Positions 16,952-24,548 of a DNA stretch of 64,000 nt are shown here, one piece after another (within the stretch, counting starts at the first letter, position 1; each line of letters begins with the position of its first letter). The stretch lies in contig CAYWLG010000008.1 in assembly GCA_964459385.1 (NCBI GenBank), positions 117,021-181,020 of the forward strand, written 5' to 3'. Both the position numbers and the translations under genes were made by a program. The notes beneath the pieces are model-generated. The model was not told where the DNA came from. It ran no database searches and saw nothing but the letters and a program-made list of their open reading frames with translations. Origin of the DNA: UBA6107 sp964459385. Its GTDB lineage: Bacteria; Chloroflexota; Anaerolineae; Anaerolineales; Anaerolineaceae.

Positions 16952-18583
16952 ATGAAAATGAGAAAAGAAAAAGGGCAGATTCTGGTTATTTTGTCTATCG
17001 CCATTGTGGCAATTTTGTCATTGACCGCCTTGGGCGTGGATGGAAGCATGGTGCTCAATGAAAAACGTCAAGATCAGAGCACGGCTGATTCGGCAGCATT
17101 GGCAGCGGCTGGTGCAGCATCGCAGTATCTGAAAACGACTAATCTTTTGTCTTATTCCTGTGGGTCAGCCATAGCCGCTGCTGCTGCAACGACAGGGATT
17201 AATGAGGCCATTGCAACTGCCAGTGAAGACGATATAACCCTGACTGTGAATGACCTAAGCGAAAGTGGGGTAACGACCACTTGTGGTGTTGAAAATGGGC
17301 GAAAGTATCTAGAGATCACAGTTCGTGTAGCTACTGATGCAGATACAGCCTTTTTGTCAACAGTGCGTTCTGCTCCCATCCATACCATAGCCGAGGCTAC
17401 TTCCAGAGTTTATGTTAACGCCGCTTTTGCGGGCGGAAACGCTATTTATACGACCGGTACAACCTGCTCTGAGACTACAACCGGCGGGGGCATTTTTGCA
17501 CATGGTTCCAGTATCATCAAAATTCAGAAAGGCGGAATTTATTCATCTTCCTGTCTGAGCACCGATGGTTCCGCCAAGATTTTAGCTGCGGGTGGGGTGA
17601 TCCAATACAATGGCAAAGGGTCCCGTACGTTTTATGCCGGCTCGCAGGTTGAAACATCAAATGGTAATGGTCTGCTTTTTGCGATGAATGCTCCTAATTT
17701 TATCTTGAATGATATTACCACAAGTGATTTCGATAACCTGAATGCCATTACCAGCAGCCAGAGTTATCAATTGTGGTCAACTTATACCGCCAATCCGTCC
17801 ATTGCCCAGATCTATTGGCCAATTCCTGCGGTACAAACAGTGCCTGCAGAGATGGAGTCGATTGTTTTACCAAGTTGTTCTGGATTACCTTCTCGTTCTA
17901 TGCCATCACAAGTTAGCGGAACGACTCAATATACGGCTTATCCCGGAATTTATTCATCCATATCCTGGAATGGATGGGGAAGTACAACAAAATTAACCTT
18001 TTCTCCAGGTATCTATTGCGTAGATGGCGGGGTTTCGTTTGGTGGTGGCAATTCGAATCATCTGGTGATAATGGACAATGTTGTATTTTATCTGCGGAAT
18101 AGTGGTTCATTTTCCTTTGGCGGTTCTTACAAAGATTTTACGATGAACAGCAGTTCAATTTTCCTCAATAATGGTAATTTTGCTTTGGGTTCGGGTGTTC
18201 CTTTACACGCAAACTATTTTATGACGTACATCAAGCAAGGAAACTTTAGTGTTTCTGGTGCTGCCAAAGGTTTAATTAACGCACCGGGTTGCAGTACTTC
18301 TGATTGTGGCGTTGGCCCGGCAATTCCTGGTGTTTTGGTTTATATGGCCGATTCAAATACAGGCACCGTTACACTGGAGGGGTCAGGCACTGTTTCAATG
18401 ACCGGAACGGTTTATGCCCCAAATAGTGCGGTTTATGTGAGTGGGGCAGCGGCAGCGAACACCATGAATGTGCAAATTATTGGGCGCATGGTTTCGGTGA
18501 CCGGCTCAGGTGTGATCAATATGAACCAGGACATTGCGACACTTTACTCGCAAGGTTCGACCACAATTCAAATGTATAAATAA
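16952..18583 (+). CDS. TadG-like Flp pilus-associated protein
   Basis: A 543-residue protein with the Flp pilus assembly TadG N-terminal domain: EKGQILVILSIAIVAILSLTALGVDGS, then NEKRQDQSTADSAALAAAGAA, where the family-typical NxRxxQxAADAAALAAA helix is easily seen. The rest (about 150-540) is Ser/Gly/Thr-rich, with repeated short beta-like stretches such as GGIFAHGSSIIKIQKGG, GSGTVSMTGTVYAP and GSGVINMN. This suggests a beta-solenoid surface domain. A ribosome binding site (GAGAGGC) precedes ATG 16952. The operon ends after this gene at a strong terminator. Confidence 0.85.
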   Translation: MKMRKEKGQILVILSIAIVAILSLTALGVDGSMVLNEKRQDQSTADSAALAAAGAASQYLKTTNLLSYSCGSAIAAAAATTGINEAIATASEDDITLTVNDLSESGVTTTCGVENGRKYLEITVRVATDADTAFLSTVRSAPIHTIAEATSRVYVNAAFAGGNAIYTTGTTCSETTTGGGIFAHGSSIIKIQKGGIYSSSCLSTDGSAKILAAGGVIQYNGKGSRTFYAGSQVETSNGNGLLFAMNAPNFILNDITTSDFDNLNAITSSQSYQLWSTYTANPSIAQIYWPIPAVQTVPAEMESIVLPSCSGLPSRSMPSQVSGTTQYTAYPGIYSSISWNGWGSTTKLTFSPGIYCVDGGVSFGGGNSNHLVIMDNVVFYLRNSGSFSFGGSYKDFTMNSSSIFLNNGNFALGSGVPLHANYFMTYIKQGNFSVSGAAKGLINAPGCSTSDCGVGPAIPGVLVYMADSNTGTVTLEGSGTVSMTGTVYAPNSAVYVSGAAAANTMNVQIIGRMVSVTGSGVINMNQDIATLYSQGSTTIQMYK

Positions 18584-18589
18584 AAAAAA

Positions 18590-18609
18590 GATCCCCCGCA
18601 AGGGGGATC
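18590..18609. terminator. Bidirectional terminator between TadG and the response regulator
   Basis: Perfect 8-base stem GATCCCCC / GGGGGATC with a GCAA (GNRA) loop. Eight A residues on the left give a U-tract for the minus-strand gene, and a weaker T-containing run lies on the right for the plus-strand operon. Confidence 0.9.
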
Positions 18610-18626
18610 ATCATTTTGTTGAACGG

Positions 18627-19319
18627 CTATTTTCTTCGATCTACCGGGCGGGTGTTGGAGGAATCGATATCCAGTCGGTAGCCCACACCGCGGATGGTCT
18701 TGATGTATTTGGGGTGGCGCGGATTATCCTCGATGGCCTGACGCAGCCAGCTCATGTGCACATCGAGTGAGCGGGTATCACCGGTATAATTGGTTTCCCA
18801 GGCTTCGCAGAAAAGCTTTTCGCGGTCCACCACCTCCCCTGGATGTTCGAGGAGAATTTTAAAGAGGGTCACCAGGCGAGGGGTGAGCTGCACCTGGCGG
18901 TCTTCAAAGATCACCCGGCGCTGTTCGATATCCAGTTGAAATGGACCGACCGCCTGAGAAAAAGTGTTTTCTATCGGCAGCAGATGCTTCACACGGTTCA
19001 CCAGCTTCTGCATAGTGAAGGGGAGGGCAAGCACGACATTCGCGCCGGCTTTATCATTGAGATCGCCATCCTCGTTGATGATTAAAATGATGGGCAGGTC
19101 GTTGCGAATGGACTGGAGCGATTGGCAGATGCGCTTTCCGGTGGTGCGCATGGAAGAGGCATCAATGATGGCGAGATCGGGTTGCGAGTTTTCCAGATGG
19201 GCAATTGCAGCAGCACCGTTTGGCGCACTTTCAACAGCGTAGCCCTTCTTGATCAATCCAGCCGAAAAAGAGGGGTGGTCTGCATGTTTGCCTTCAATTA
19301 GTAGGATGGTATGTTTCAT
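18627..19319 (-). CDS. OmpR/PhoB-type response regulator with degenerate receiver
   Basis: A 230-residue protein. Residues 1-112 are a receiver domain and 122-222 a winged-helix DNA-binding domain (VQLTPRLVTLFKILLEHPGEVVDREKL and YIKTIRGVGYRLD). The receiver keeps the phosphoacceptor Asp53 (LAIIDASSM) but lacks two usual residues: the acidic pair is reduced to Glu9-Gly10, and the conserved Lys of the KPF motif is Leu99 (ALPF). It may therefore act without normal phosphorylation. No histidine kinase gene is adjacent. It faces the TadE operon tail to tail, so it need not regulate it. Confidence 0.88.
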   Translation of the reverse strand: MKHTILLIEGKHADHPSFSAGLIKKGYAVESAPNGAAAIAHLENSQPDLAIIDASSMRTTGKRICQSLQSIRNDLPIILIINEDGDLNDKAGANVVLALPFTMQKLVNRVKHLLPIENTFSQAVGPFQLDIEQRRVIFEDRQVQLTPRLVTLFKILLEHPGEVVDREKLFCEAWETNYTGDTRSLDVHMSWLRQAIEDNPRHPKYIKTIRGVGYRLDIDSSNTRPVDRRK

Positions 19320-19746
19320 CGCATTCTCTCAACCGCTCAAAATTTAGTATAAAGATTACTCGATTTCTCATAATCTGGTCATGATAGAAGATAGCTTCGG
19401 CGTATTTTGTTTTTCAAACTGGAAAAACAAAATCTTCAGGTCAGCGGAAATATCCCCACGTGTGCTAGCCTGAGATTCTGTGGTGAAGAATAAGAATTTT
19501 TAGAACAACACTCATCTATACATCCTGATTTATTTAAGGTTATTATACATCAAAAAAATGCTTTTCTTAAGAAAAGTTGGTCCAAATAAAAACTCATCTT
19601 AAGAAATAAAACCTGACAGCAAAAAAATAGTTGCGCTTATTGAAAAATAATACCCGCCTAAAACACGTGATTTCAAAGAATATTCTGTTGCATCCATAAT
19701 TCACGCATGTTAGAATGAGGCAGGGATTCAATTTATTGGAGTATCT
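19320..19746. other. AT-rich divergent intergenic region with an inverted repeat
   Basis: About 430 bases between two divergently read genes. It holds the promoters of the response regulator (left) and of the DUF151 operon (right; TAGAAT about 30 bases before ATG 19747, with GGAG as ribosome binding site). A perfect inverted repeat lies at 19404-19433. No protein-coding signal is seen. Confidence 0.6.
19404..19433. repeat. 12-base perfect inverted repeat (operator-like or terminator-like)
   Basis: ATTTTGTTTTTC, six-base spacer AAACTG, then GAAAAACAAAAT. It lies about 85 bases upstream of the response regulator start. It is AT-rich and has no GC stem, so it makes a poor terminator and a better candidate for a dimeric regulator's binding site. 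Confidence 0.5.
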
Positions 19747-20349
19747 ATGTCTGGAATGGTAGAAGTGACAATTGACAGTGTGCGTGTAAGCCTGACCAGC
19801 CAGCAAAGAATCGTGCTGCTGCGCTGCATGGATGATGAACGTTACCTGCCCATCTGGATCGGCCCCTACGAGGCCGAATCAATCACGATTGCCCTGCAAG
19901 AGATTGAGGTGGCCCGTCCGCAGACGCATGACCTGTTTTTGCGCATGTTGTCTGAAATGGATGCCCGCATTACGCGTGTGGAAGTGGTGAGCGTCAAAGA
20001 AGACGTTTTCTATGCCAATATCGTCATCGAAAAAGGCGATGAAACCTATAATATAGATGCACGACCATCTGATTCATTCGCGCTGGCGGTGCGGGCCCAC
20101 GTGCCCATCTTAATGGCGTCCGAAGTGTTGGATGCGGCCGGGATCGTACCAGCGCCCGATCTGCTGCAAGAACCGGCTGAGTCCGATGCGGCAGCCAGTG
20201 CCGCTTCTGCTGAAGAACCGGCGGAAACGAAAAAGCGTCTATCGGTCTTTGAAGATTTTTTGCAAAACCTGGATATGGATAACACAGATAACCAGGGAGA
20301 CGCAGATAAACCGGTAGATGAGCCCCCTTCACCTGACCGACCCGAATAG
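19747..20349 (+). CDS. Bifunctional nuclease family protein (DUF151)
   Basis: A 200-residue protein. Residues 1-135 match DUF151/BFN: MVEVTIDSVRVSLTSQQRIVLL, YLPIWIGPYEAESIT, TRVEVVSVKEDVFYANIVI and DARPSDSFALAVRA. Characterised relatives have RNase and DNase activity. The C-terminal 65 residues are an Ala/Glu/Asp-rich tail. The start codon follows TTGGAG. It lies 20 bases before dnaB, so it is likely the first gene of a replication-initiation operon, which hints at a role in DNA handling. Confidence 0.9.
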   Translation: MSGMVEVTIDSVRVSLTSQQRIVLLRCMDDERYLPIWIGPYEAESITIALQEIEVARPQTHDLFLRMLSEMDARITRVEVVSVKEDVFYANIVIEKGDETYNIDARPSDSFALAVRAHVPILMASEVLDAAGIVPAPDLLQEPAESDAAASAASAEEPAETKKRLSVFEDFLQNLDMDNTDNQGDADKPVDEPPSPDRPE

Positions 20350-20369
20350 TTCAAAAAGTCGAGACTAAA

Positions 20370-21776
20370 ATGAGCGATTTTCCTCCCACGGAAGAACCCA
20401 TCTCAACAGAGATTCAGTCACAACCCAACAGCCGCGAAGCAGAAGAAGCGGTGCTGGGGGCTGTATTGATCTACCCGGAATCTTATTATGAGATCGCACA
20501 GGTTCTCCACGCTGACGATTTTTACGTTATCCGCAACCAGTGGCTGTGGGAATCGTTTACCCGTTTGCACGACAAGCGTGTTCCGATCGACCTCTTGACG
20601 GTTTCAGAAGATCTGGAAGAACGTAATCAGCTTGCCGAGATCGGCGGGCAGGCTTACTTGGTGGCGCTGGTCAACCAGACGCCGACCGCTTTGCACGCCG
20701 AAGCCTATGCCCAAATTGTGGAACAAAACGCGGTGCGCCGCCGCATGCTGGCTTCAGCCAACGAACTGGCAAAACTTGCCTACGACCAGGAAAAACCGCT
20801 CGATACGGTCATCAATGAAGCCGAAAAATCCATTTTTGGCCTGAGCGAACGGCGCGTCAGGCATGATCTGGTGCCTATCTCGCAGGTGGTCAGTGAGGCT
20901 TACGACCATGTCTCTGAGCTCTCGCAGCGCTCTGAAGAGATCTTTGGAGTGCCCACCGGTTTGTATGACCTCGATAAGGTGCTGGGCGGATTACAGAAAT
21001 CAGACCTGCTCATCGTGGCCGGGCGCCCGGGCATGGGAAAGACCGGTTTTCTGCTTTCGGTGGCCAAGAATGCCGCTCAGAAGCATAAAAAGCATGTCGC
21101 CATGTTTTCGCTGGAAATGTCGAACGAGCAGTTGGTGCAGCGTCTGATCGCGCAGGAGACGAACATCGATACGCAGCGTCTGCGCACCGGCAAGCTGGAA
21201 GATCATGAGTGGGAGTTGTTCACCCAGGCAACCGAAGTGCTGGGCGATACACCCATCTGGCTGGATGATACCCCGGCGATCACGCCATTACAGTTGCGCA
21301 CTAAATGCCGCCGCCTGCACATGGAATTTGGCCTGGATCTGGTGATCGTGGACTATTTGCAATTGATGGGCAGCGATTCGCGTACCGATAACCGCGTGCA
21401 AGAGGTTTCTTTCATTTCACGCAGCCTCAAAGTGCTGGCGCGCGAGTTAAATGTGCCTGTGCTGACGGCCGCGCAGCTTTCGCGTGCGGTGGAACAGCGT
21501 ACCGATAAACGGCCGATTCTTTCCGACCTGCGCGAATCAGGTTCACTCGAACAGGATGCGGATATCGTCATGTTCATTCACCGGCCCGAAGCGCTGGAAA
21601 AAGATGAGGTCAGCCAAACCTTCGCCGAATTGATCGTGGCAAAACACCGTAATGGCCCCACGCATTCGGGCATCGGTCTGCGCTTCAACAACAAATTGGC
21701 CAAGTTCGAGAACGCCGCCCGCGAACCCGATGGCGCTTATGGGCGTGATACGCACAGCGCCGGAGCGAAGAAATAA
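20370..21776 (+). CDS. dnaB: Replicative DNA helicase DnaB
   Basis: A 468-residue helicase that unwinds DNA ahead of the replication fork. The N-terminal DnaB domain (QPNSREAEEAVLGAVLIYPE) is followed by the RecA-like core with Walker A IVAGRPGMGKTGFLLS (about 215-230), the H2 motif LDLVIVDYLQLMG (about 323-335) and the H3/H4 region with QLSRAVEQRTDKRPILSDLRESGSLEQDADIV. It overlaps the next gene by one base. The following DnaD-like and DnaC-like genes are probably its loading factors. Confidence 0.97.
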   Translation: MSDFPPTEEPISTEIQSQPNSREAEEAVLGAVLIYPESYYEIAQVLHADDFYVIRNQWLWESFTRLHDKRVPIDLLTVSEDLEERNQLAEIGGQAYLVALVNQTPTALHAEAYAQIVEQNAVRRRMLASANELAKLAYDQEKPLDTVINEAEKSIFGLSERRVRHDLVPISQVVSEAYDHVSELSQRSEEIFGVPTGLYDLDKVLGGLQKSDLLIVAGRPGMGKTGFLLSVAKNAAQKHKKHVAMFSLEMSNEQLVQRLIAQETNIDTQRLRTGKLEDHEWELFTQATEVLGDTPIWLDDTPAITPLQLRTKCRRLHMEFGLDLVIVDYLQLMGSDSRTDNRVQEVSFISRSLKVLARELNVPVLTAAQLSRAVEQRTDKRPILSDLRESGSLEQDADIVMFIHRPEALEKDEVSQTFAELIVAKHRNGPTHSGIGLRFNNKLAKFENAAREPDGAYGRDTHSAGAKK

Positions 21777-22471
21777 TGACCTCCTTCAAGGGGTTTGCCG
21801 ATGGCAAATCTGATCCGGTTGAGTTCCCCGCTGCTTTCTTCAACGAACTGTTACCTGAAATGGCAGACGTCGATGAGATCAAGCTCAGCCTTTTGTTGAT
21901 GAGGATGCTGAAGGCACAGGCTGGCACAGTTCAGTTCGTTTTTCTGCGCGATCTGTTGGAAAGCCCGATCATTCTCCGATCGTTTGGATCAGATGTGAAA
22001 CTGGTGTCTGACCGGGTCAATGCGGCACTTGAAAAAGCCCTGCAGCGCGGCACTTTTGTGAGCGGTGTTGATGACAACGAAAAATTTTATTTGCTGAATA
22101 CCCCGCGGGGACGTGCCGCCCTTGCTGCTTTGCAAAAGGGAAGCTGGCAGCCCGGCAGGGAATATCGCGCTGAATCTACTCTGGAAGAAAACGGACGGCT
22201 GAACATCTATCAGCTTTACGAGGCCAATATTGGCCCACTGACGCCTATTCTGGCGCAAACGCTCGAAGAAGCCGAACGCGATTATCCATCTGAATGGATC
22301 GAAGAAGCGATCAGAACGGCGCTCAAAAAGAACGTGCGTAATTGGAGTTATGTAGAAGCGATCTTACGCTCCTGGAAGGAAAAAGGACGCGGTGAAAAGG
22401 ATCAACGAAACGATCAAGAAAATCCAAGAAAGTACATCGAGGGCGACCTTGCCGACTACATCAAACACTAA
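21776..22471 (+). CDS. DnaD-domain replication protein
   Basis: A 231-residue protein. An N-terminal winged-helix-like half (about 20-125) is followed by a DnaD/DnaB2-type C-terminal domain (about 140-205): NIYQLYEANIGPLTPILAQTL, then WIEEAIRTALKKNVRNWSYVEAILRSWKEKG with the YxxxIL core of the family. In Firmicutes DnaD acts at origin opening and helicase loading. Its place between dnaB and a DnaC-like ATPase gene fits that role. Its 3' end overlaps the next gene by 80 bases. Confidence 0.88.
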   Translation: MTSFKGFADGKSDPVEFPAAFFNELLPEMADVDEIKLSLLLMRMLKAQAGTVQFVFLRDLLESPIILRSFGSDVKLVSDRVNAALEKALQRGTFVSGVDDNEKFYLLNTPRGRAALAALQKGSWQPGREYRAESTLEENGRLNIYQLYEANIGPLTPILAQTLEEAERDYPSEWIEEAIRTALKKNVRNWSYVEAILRSWKEKGRGEKDQRNDQENPRKYIEGDLADYIKH

Positions 22472-23792
22472 AGACGAAACGAACCAAGAAGACGTTTGCC
22501 CCATCTGCGGCGGGTTCGGTTACGTTTGGCGTGACCTGCCCATTGATGACCCCGAATTTGGCAAGCTCAAGCCCTGCATATGCCAGCAGCAAAAACAGGT
22601 GCGAGCAGCCCATAACCGTCTGTATCAGGTGAGCAATCTCGAATCGTTCAAAAAGATGACCTTTGACTCTTTCTCGGTGCAGGGGCGGCTGGGGTTGGGC
22701 GATGACCAGGTTTTCTCGCTGCAAAGCGCCTTAAACCAGGCACGCCAGTTCGCGGCTTCTCCCAAGGGCTGGCTGTTGCTCACCGGCAACTATGGCTGCG
22801 GCAAGACCCATTTGGCGGCGGCCGTGGCCAACACCTGCGTGGAATACGGCATGGCCACGGTCTTTTTGACCGTCCCCGACCTGCTGGACTGGCTGCGGTA
22901 CTCCTATGATGCGCATGATTCCAATTTTGAGCAGCGCTTTGAAGAGATTCGCAATGTGAATTTGCTGGTGCTTGATGATCTGGGGGCGCAGAACGCCACC
23001 GCCTGGGCGGCCGAAAAGCTCTTCCAGATCATCGATTACCGTTATATCCGGCGTTTACCCATGGTAGTGACCAGCAACCAACGCCTCGAAGAGTTGGATG
23101 CTCGCATCCGCTCCAGGCTGCAAGACCCCGAGCTGGCCACGCATGTGCCCATTACTGCACCCGATTACCGCTCGCCCATCCGCGAAAGTCGCGACCCGTT
23201 GGTGCGGCAGTTGCAGATGCTCAATGACCGTACCTTTGGCAATTTCAGCCTGCGCGAACCCGAACGCTTTGACCCCGAAGTGCAGATGAGCCTGGAGAAT
23301 GCCTTTCGTGCCGCTCAGGAGTTCGCAGAACAACCGCACGGCTGGTTGATGTTGATGGGAGGCTTTGGCTGTGGGAAAACCCACCTGGCGGCTGCGGTGG
23401 GTAATTATCGCAAGGGCATGGGAGACGATCCGATTTTTGTGGTGGTGCCCGACCTGCTGGATCACCTGCGTGCCACCTTTGGACCCACCAGCAGTGTTTC
23501 TTATGATGAGCTGTTCCAGCGTGTGCGCGCCACGCCGCTGTTGATTCTCGACGATCTGGGCACACAAAGTGCCACCCCCTGGGCACGCGAAAAACTGTAT
23601 CAGATCTTCAATGACCGGTATAACGCCAAACTGCCTACCGTGATCACTACCTCAGAACGTTTGGAGGACGTGGACGCGCGCATCAAAAGCCGCATGCTCG
23701 ATGACCGGCTGTGTGATATCTATGCGATCATGGTGCCTTCCTATCGTGGTGGGGCGATGCGCAATGAACGATCGCGGCGCAGCAGCCGCTAA
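22392..23792 (+). CDS. Double-headed DnaC/IstB-like AAA+ ATPase (helicase loader)
   Basis: A 466-residue protein with two complete DnaC-like ATPase domains in tandem. A possible zinc site lies at Cys36, Cys39, Cys62 and Cys64. Domain 1 has Walker A GNYGCGKTH (132-140) and Walker B LLVLDDLG (191-198). Domain 2 has GGFGCGKTH (323-331) and LLILDDLG (383-390). Both end in a DARI-(R/K)-SR arginine-finger-like box. Usual DnaC/DnaI proteins have one such domain and about 240-310 residues. The GTG start at 22392 follows an AAAAGGA site. It should load or unload DnaB. The duplication is uncommon in my knowledge of the family. Confidence 0.88.
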   Translation: MKRINETIKKIQESTSRATLPTTSNTKDETNQEDVCPICGGFGYVWRDLPIDDPEFGKLKPCICQQQKQVRAAHNRLYQVSNLESFKKMTFDSFSVQGRLGLGDDQVFSLQSALNQARQFAASPKGWLLLTGNYGCGKTHLAAAVANTCVEYGMATVFLTVPDLLDWLRYSYDAHDSNFEQRFEEIRNVNLLVLDDLGAQNATAWAAEKLFQIIDYRYIRRLPMVVTSNQRLEELDARIRSRLQDPELATHVPITAPDYRSPIRESRDPLVRQLQMLNDRTFGNFSLREPERFDPEVQMSLENAFRAAQEFAEQPHGWLMLMGGFGCGKTHLAAAVGNYRKGMGDDPIFVVVPDLLDHLRATFGPTSSVSYDELFQRVRATPLLILDDLGTQSATPWAREKLYQIFNDRYNAKLPTVITTSERLEDVDARIKSRMLDDRLCDIYAIMVPSYRGGAMRNERSRRSSR

Positions 23793-23797
23793 AAATA

Positions 23798-23821
23798 CTC
23801 CCTTTCCATCTGGAAAGGGAG
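23798..23821. terminator. Terminator after the dnaB operon, shared with mscL
   Basis: 10-base perfect stem CTCCCTTTCC / GGAAAGGGAG with an ATCT loop, followed by CTTCTTTTT on the plus side and by a T-run on the minus side, so it can serve both converging genes. Confidence 0.9.
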
Positions 23822-23828
23822 CTTCTTT

Positions 23829-24272
23829 TTATTCAACAGGGCTTACCTCAGAGGTACAGTGGGGGCAGCGGGTGGCCTTGAGCGGAATCTGGCTCAGGCA
23901 ATAAGGACACTCATGTGTGGTGGGTGCGGCAGGCGCCTCATCCTTTTTGCTGAACTTATTGATCTCGCGGGTGATCAGGAAGATGATGAACGCGACGATC
24001 AAGAAATCTATGACGTTGTTGAGAAACACACCATAGTTGAGGGTAGGCGCCCCGGCTGCCTGCGCATCTGCCAGGGTGGCATATTTTTGCCCATTGAGGC
24101 TGAAATAAAGGTTGGAGAAATTCACTCTGCCAAGGATCAACCCAATCGGAGGCATGATCACATCATTGACCAACGAACTGACGATCTTCCCAAAAGCCGC
24201 GCCGATGATCACGCCAATGGCCAGATCAATCACATTGCCGCGCATGGCGAACTTTTTAAATTCATTCCACAT
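23829..24272 (-). CDS. mscL: Large-conductance mechanosensitive channel with zinc-ribbon tail
   Basis: A 147-residue protein. ATG 24272 is chosen because GGAGG lies just before it; the longer frame to 24302 has no such site. Residues 1-110 are MscL: FKKFAMRGNVIDLAIGVIIGAAFGKIVSSLV (N-terminal helix and TM1) and the second helix YGVFLNNVIDFLIVAFIIFLI. It forms a pentameric emergency valve that opens on osmotic downshock. The C-terminal 35 residues carry a CPYC and CPHC pair typical of a small zinc ribbon, in place of the usual amphipathic helix bundle, which is unusual. Confidence 0.93.
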   Translation of the reverse strand: MWNEFKKFAMRGNVIDLAIGVIIGAAFGKIVSSLVNDVIMPPIGLILGRVNFSNLYFSLNGQKYATLADAQAAGAPTLNYGVFLNNVIDFLIVAFIIFLITREINKFSKKDEAPAAPTTHECPYCLSQIPLKATRCPHCTSEVSPVE

Positions 24273-24302
24273 GTTTTTCCTCCGGGTACAGAATAATTGC
24301 AT

Positions 24303-24548
24303 AAATGTGATTATACCTAAAAGAAAATCGAAAACTTTCTGCTGATGGCTCAGGGATAATTCGTGAATAAGGACTATAACTATTCCGGCTAAATGAATAA
24401 TGCCGAATTTACATATCCATCTTGGAATTGCAGAAAATTTTTAGGCTTATAATTATCTTCGGCATATGAAAATGTAATTCAAATGCAATTCCGTTTGGAA
24501 AACTTGTAATTTCTGGTCATTAAAAAATTAAATATCTCAGGGGGAAAA
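24303..24548. other. AT-rich intergenic region
   Basis: About 250 bases between divergent mscL and a membrane glycosyltransferase gene. It is strongly AT-rich, with several TATAAT-like hexamers (for example near 24312), so a true promoter cannot be picked with confidence. A GGGGG ribosome binding site precedes ATG 24549. Confidence 0.5.
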
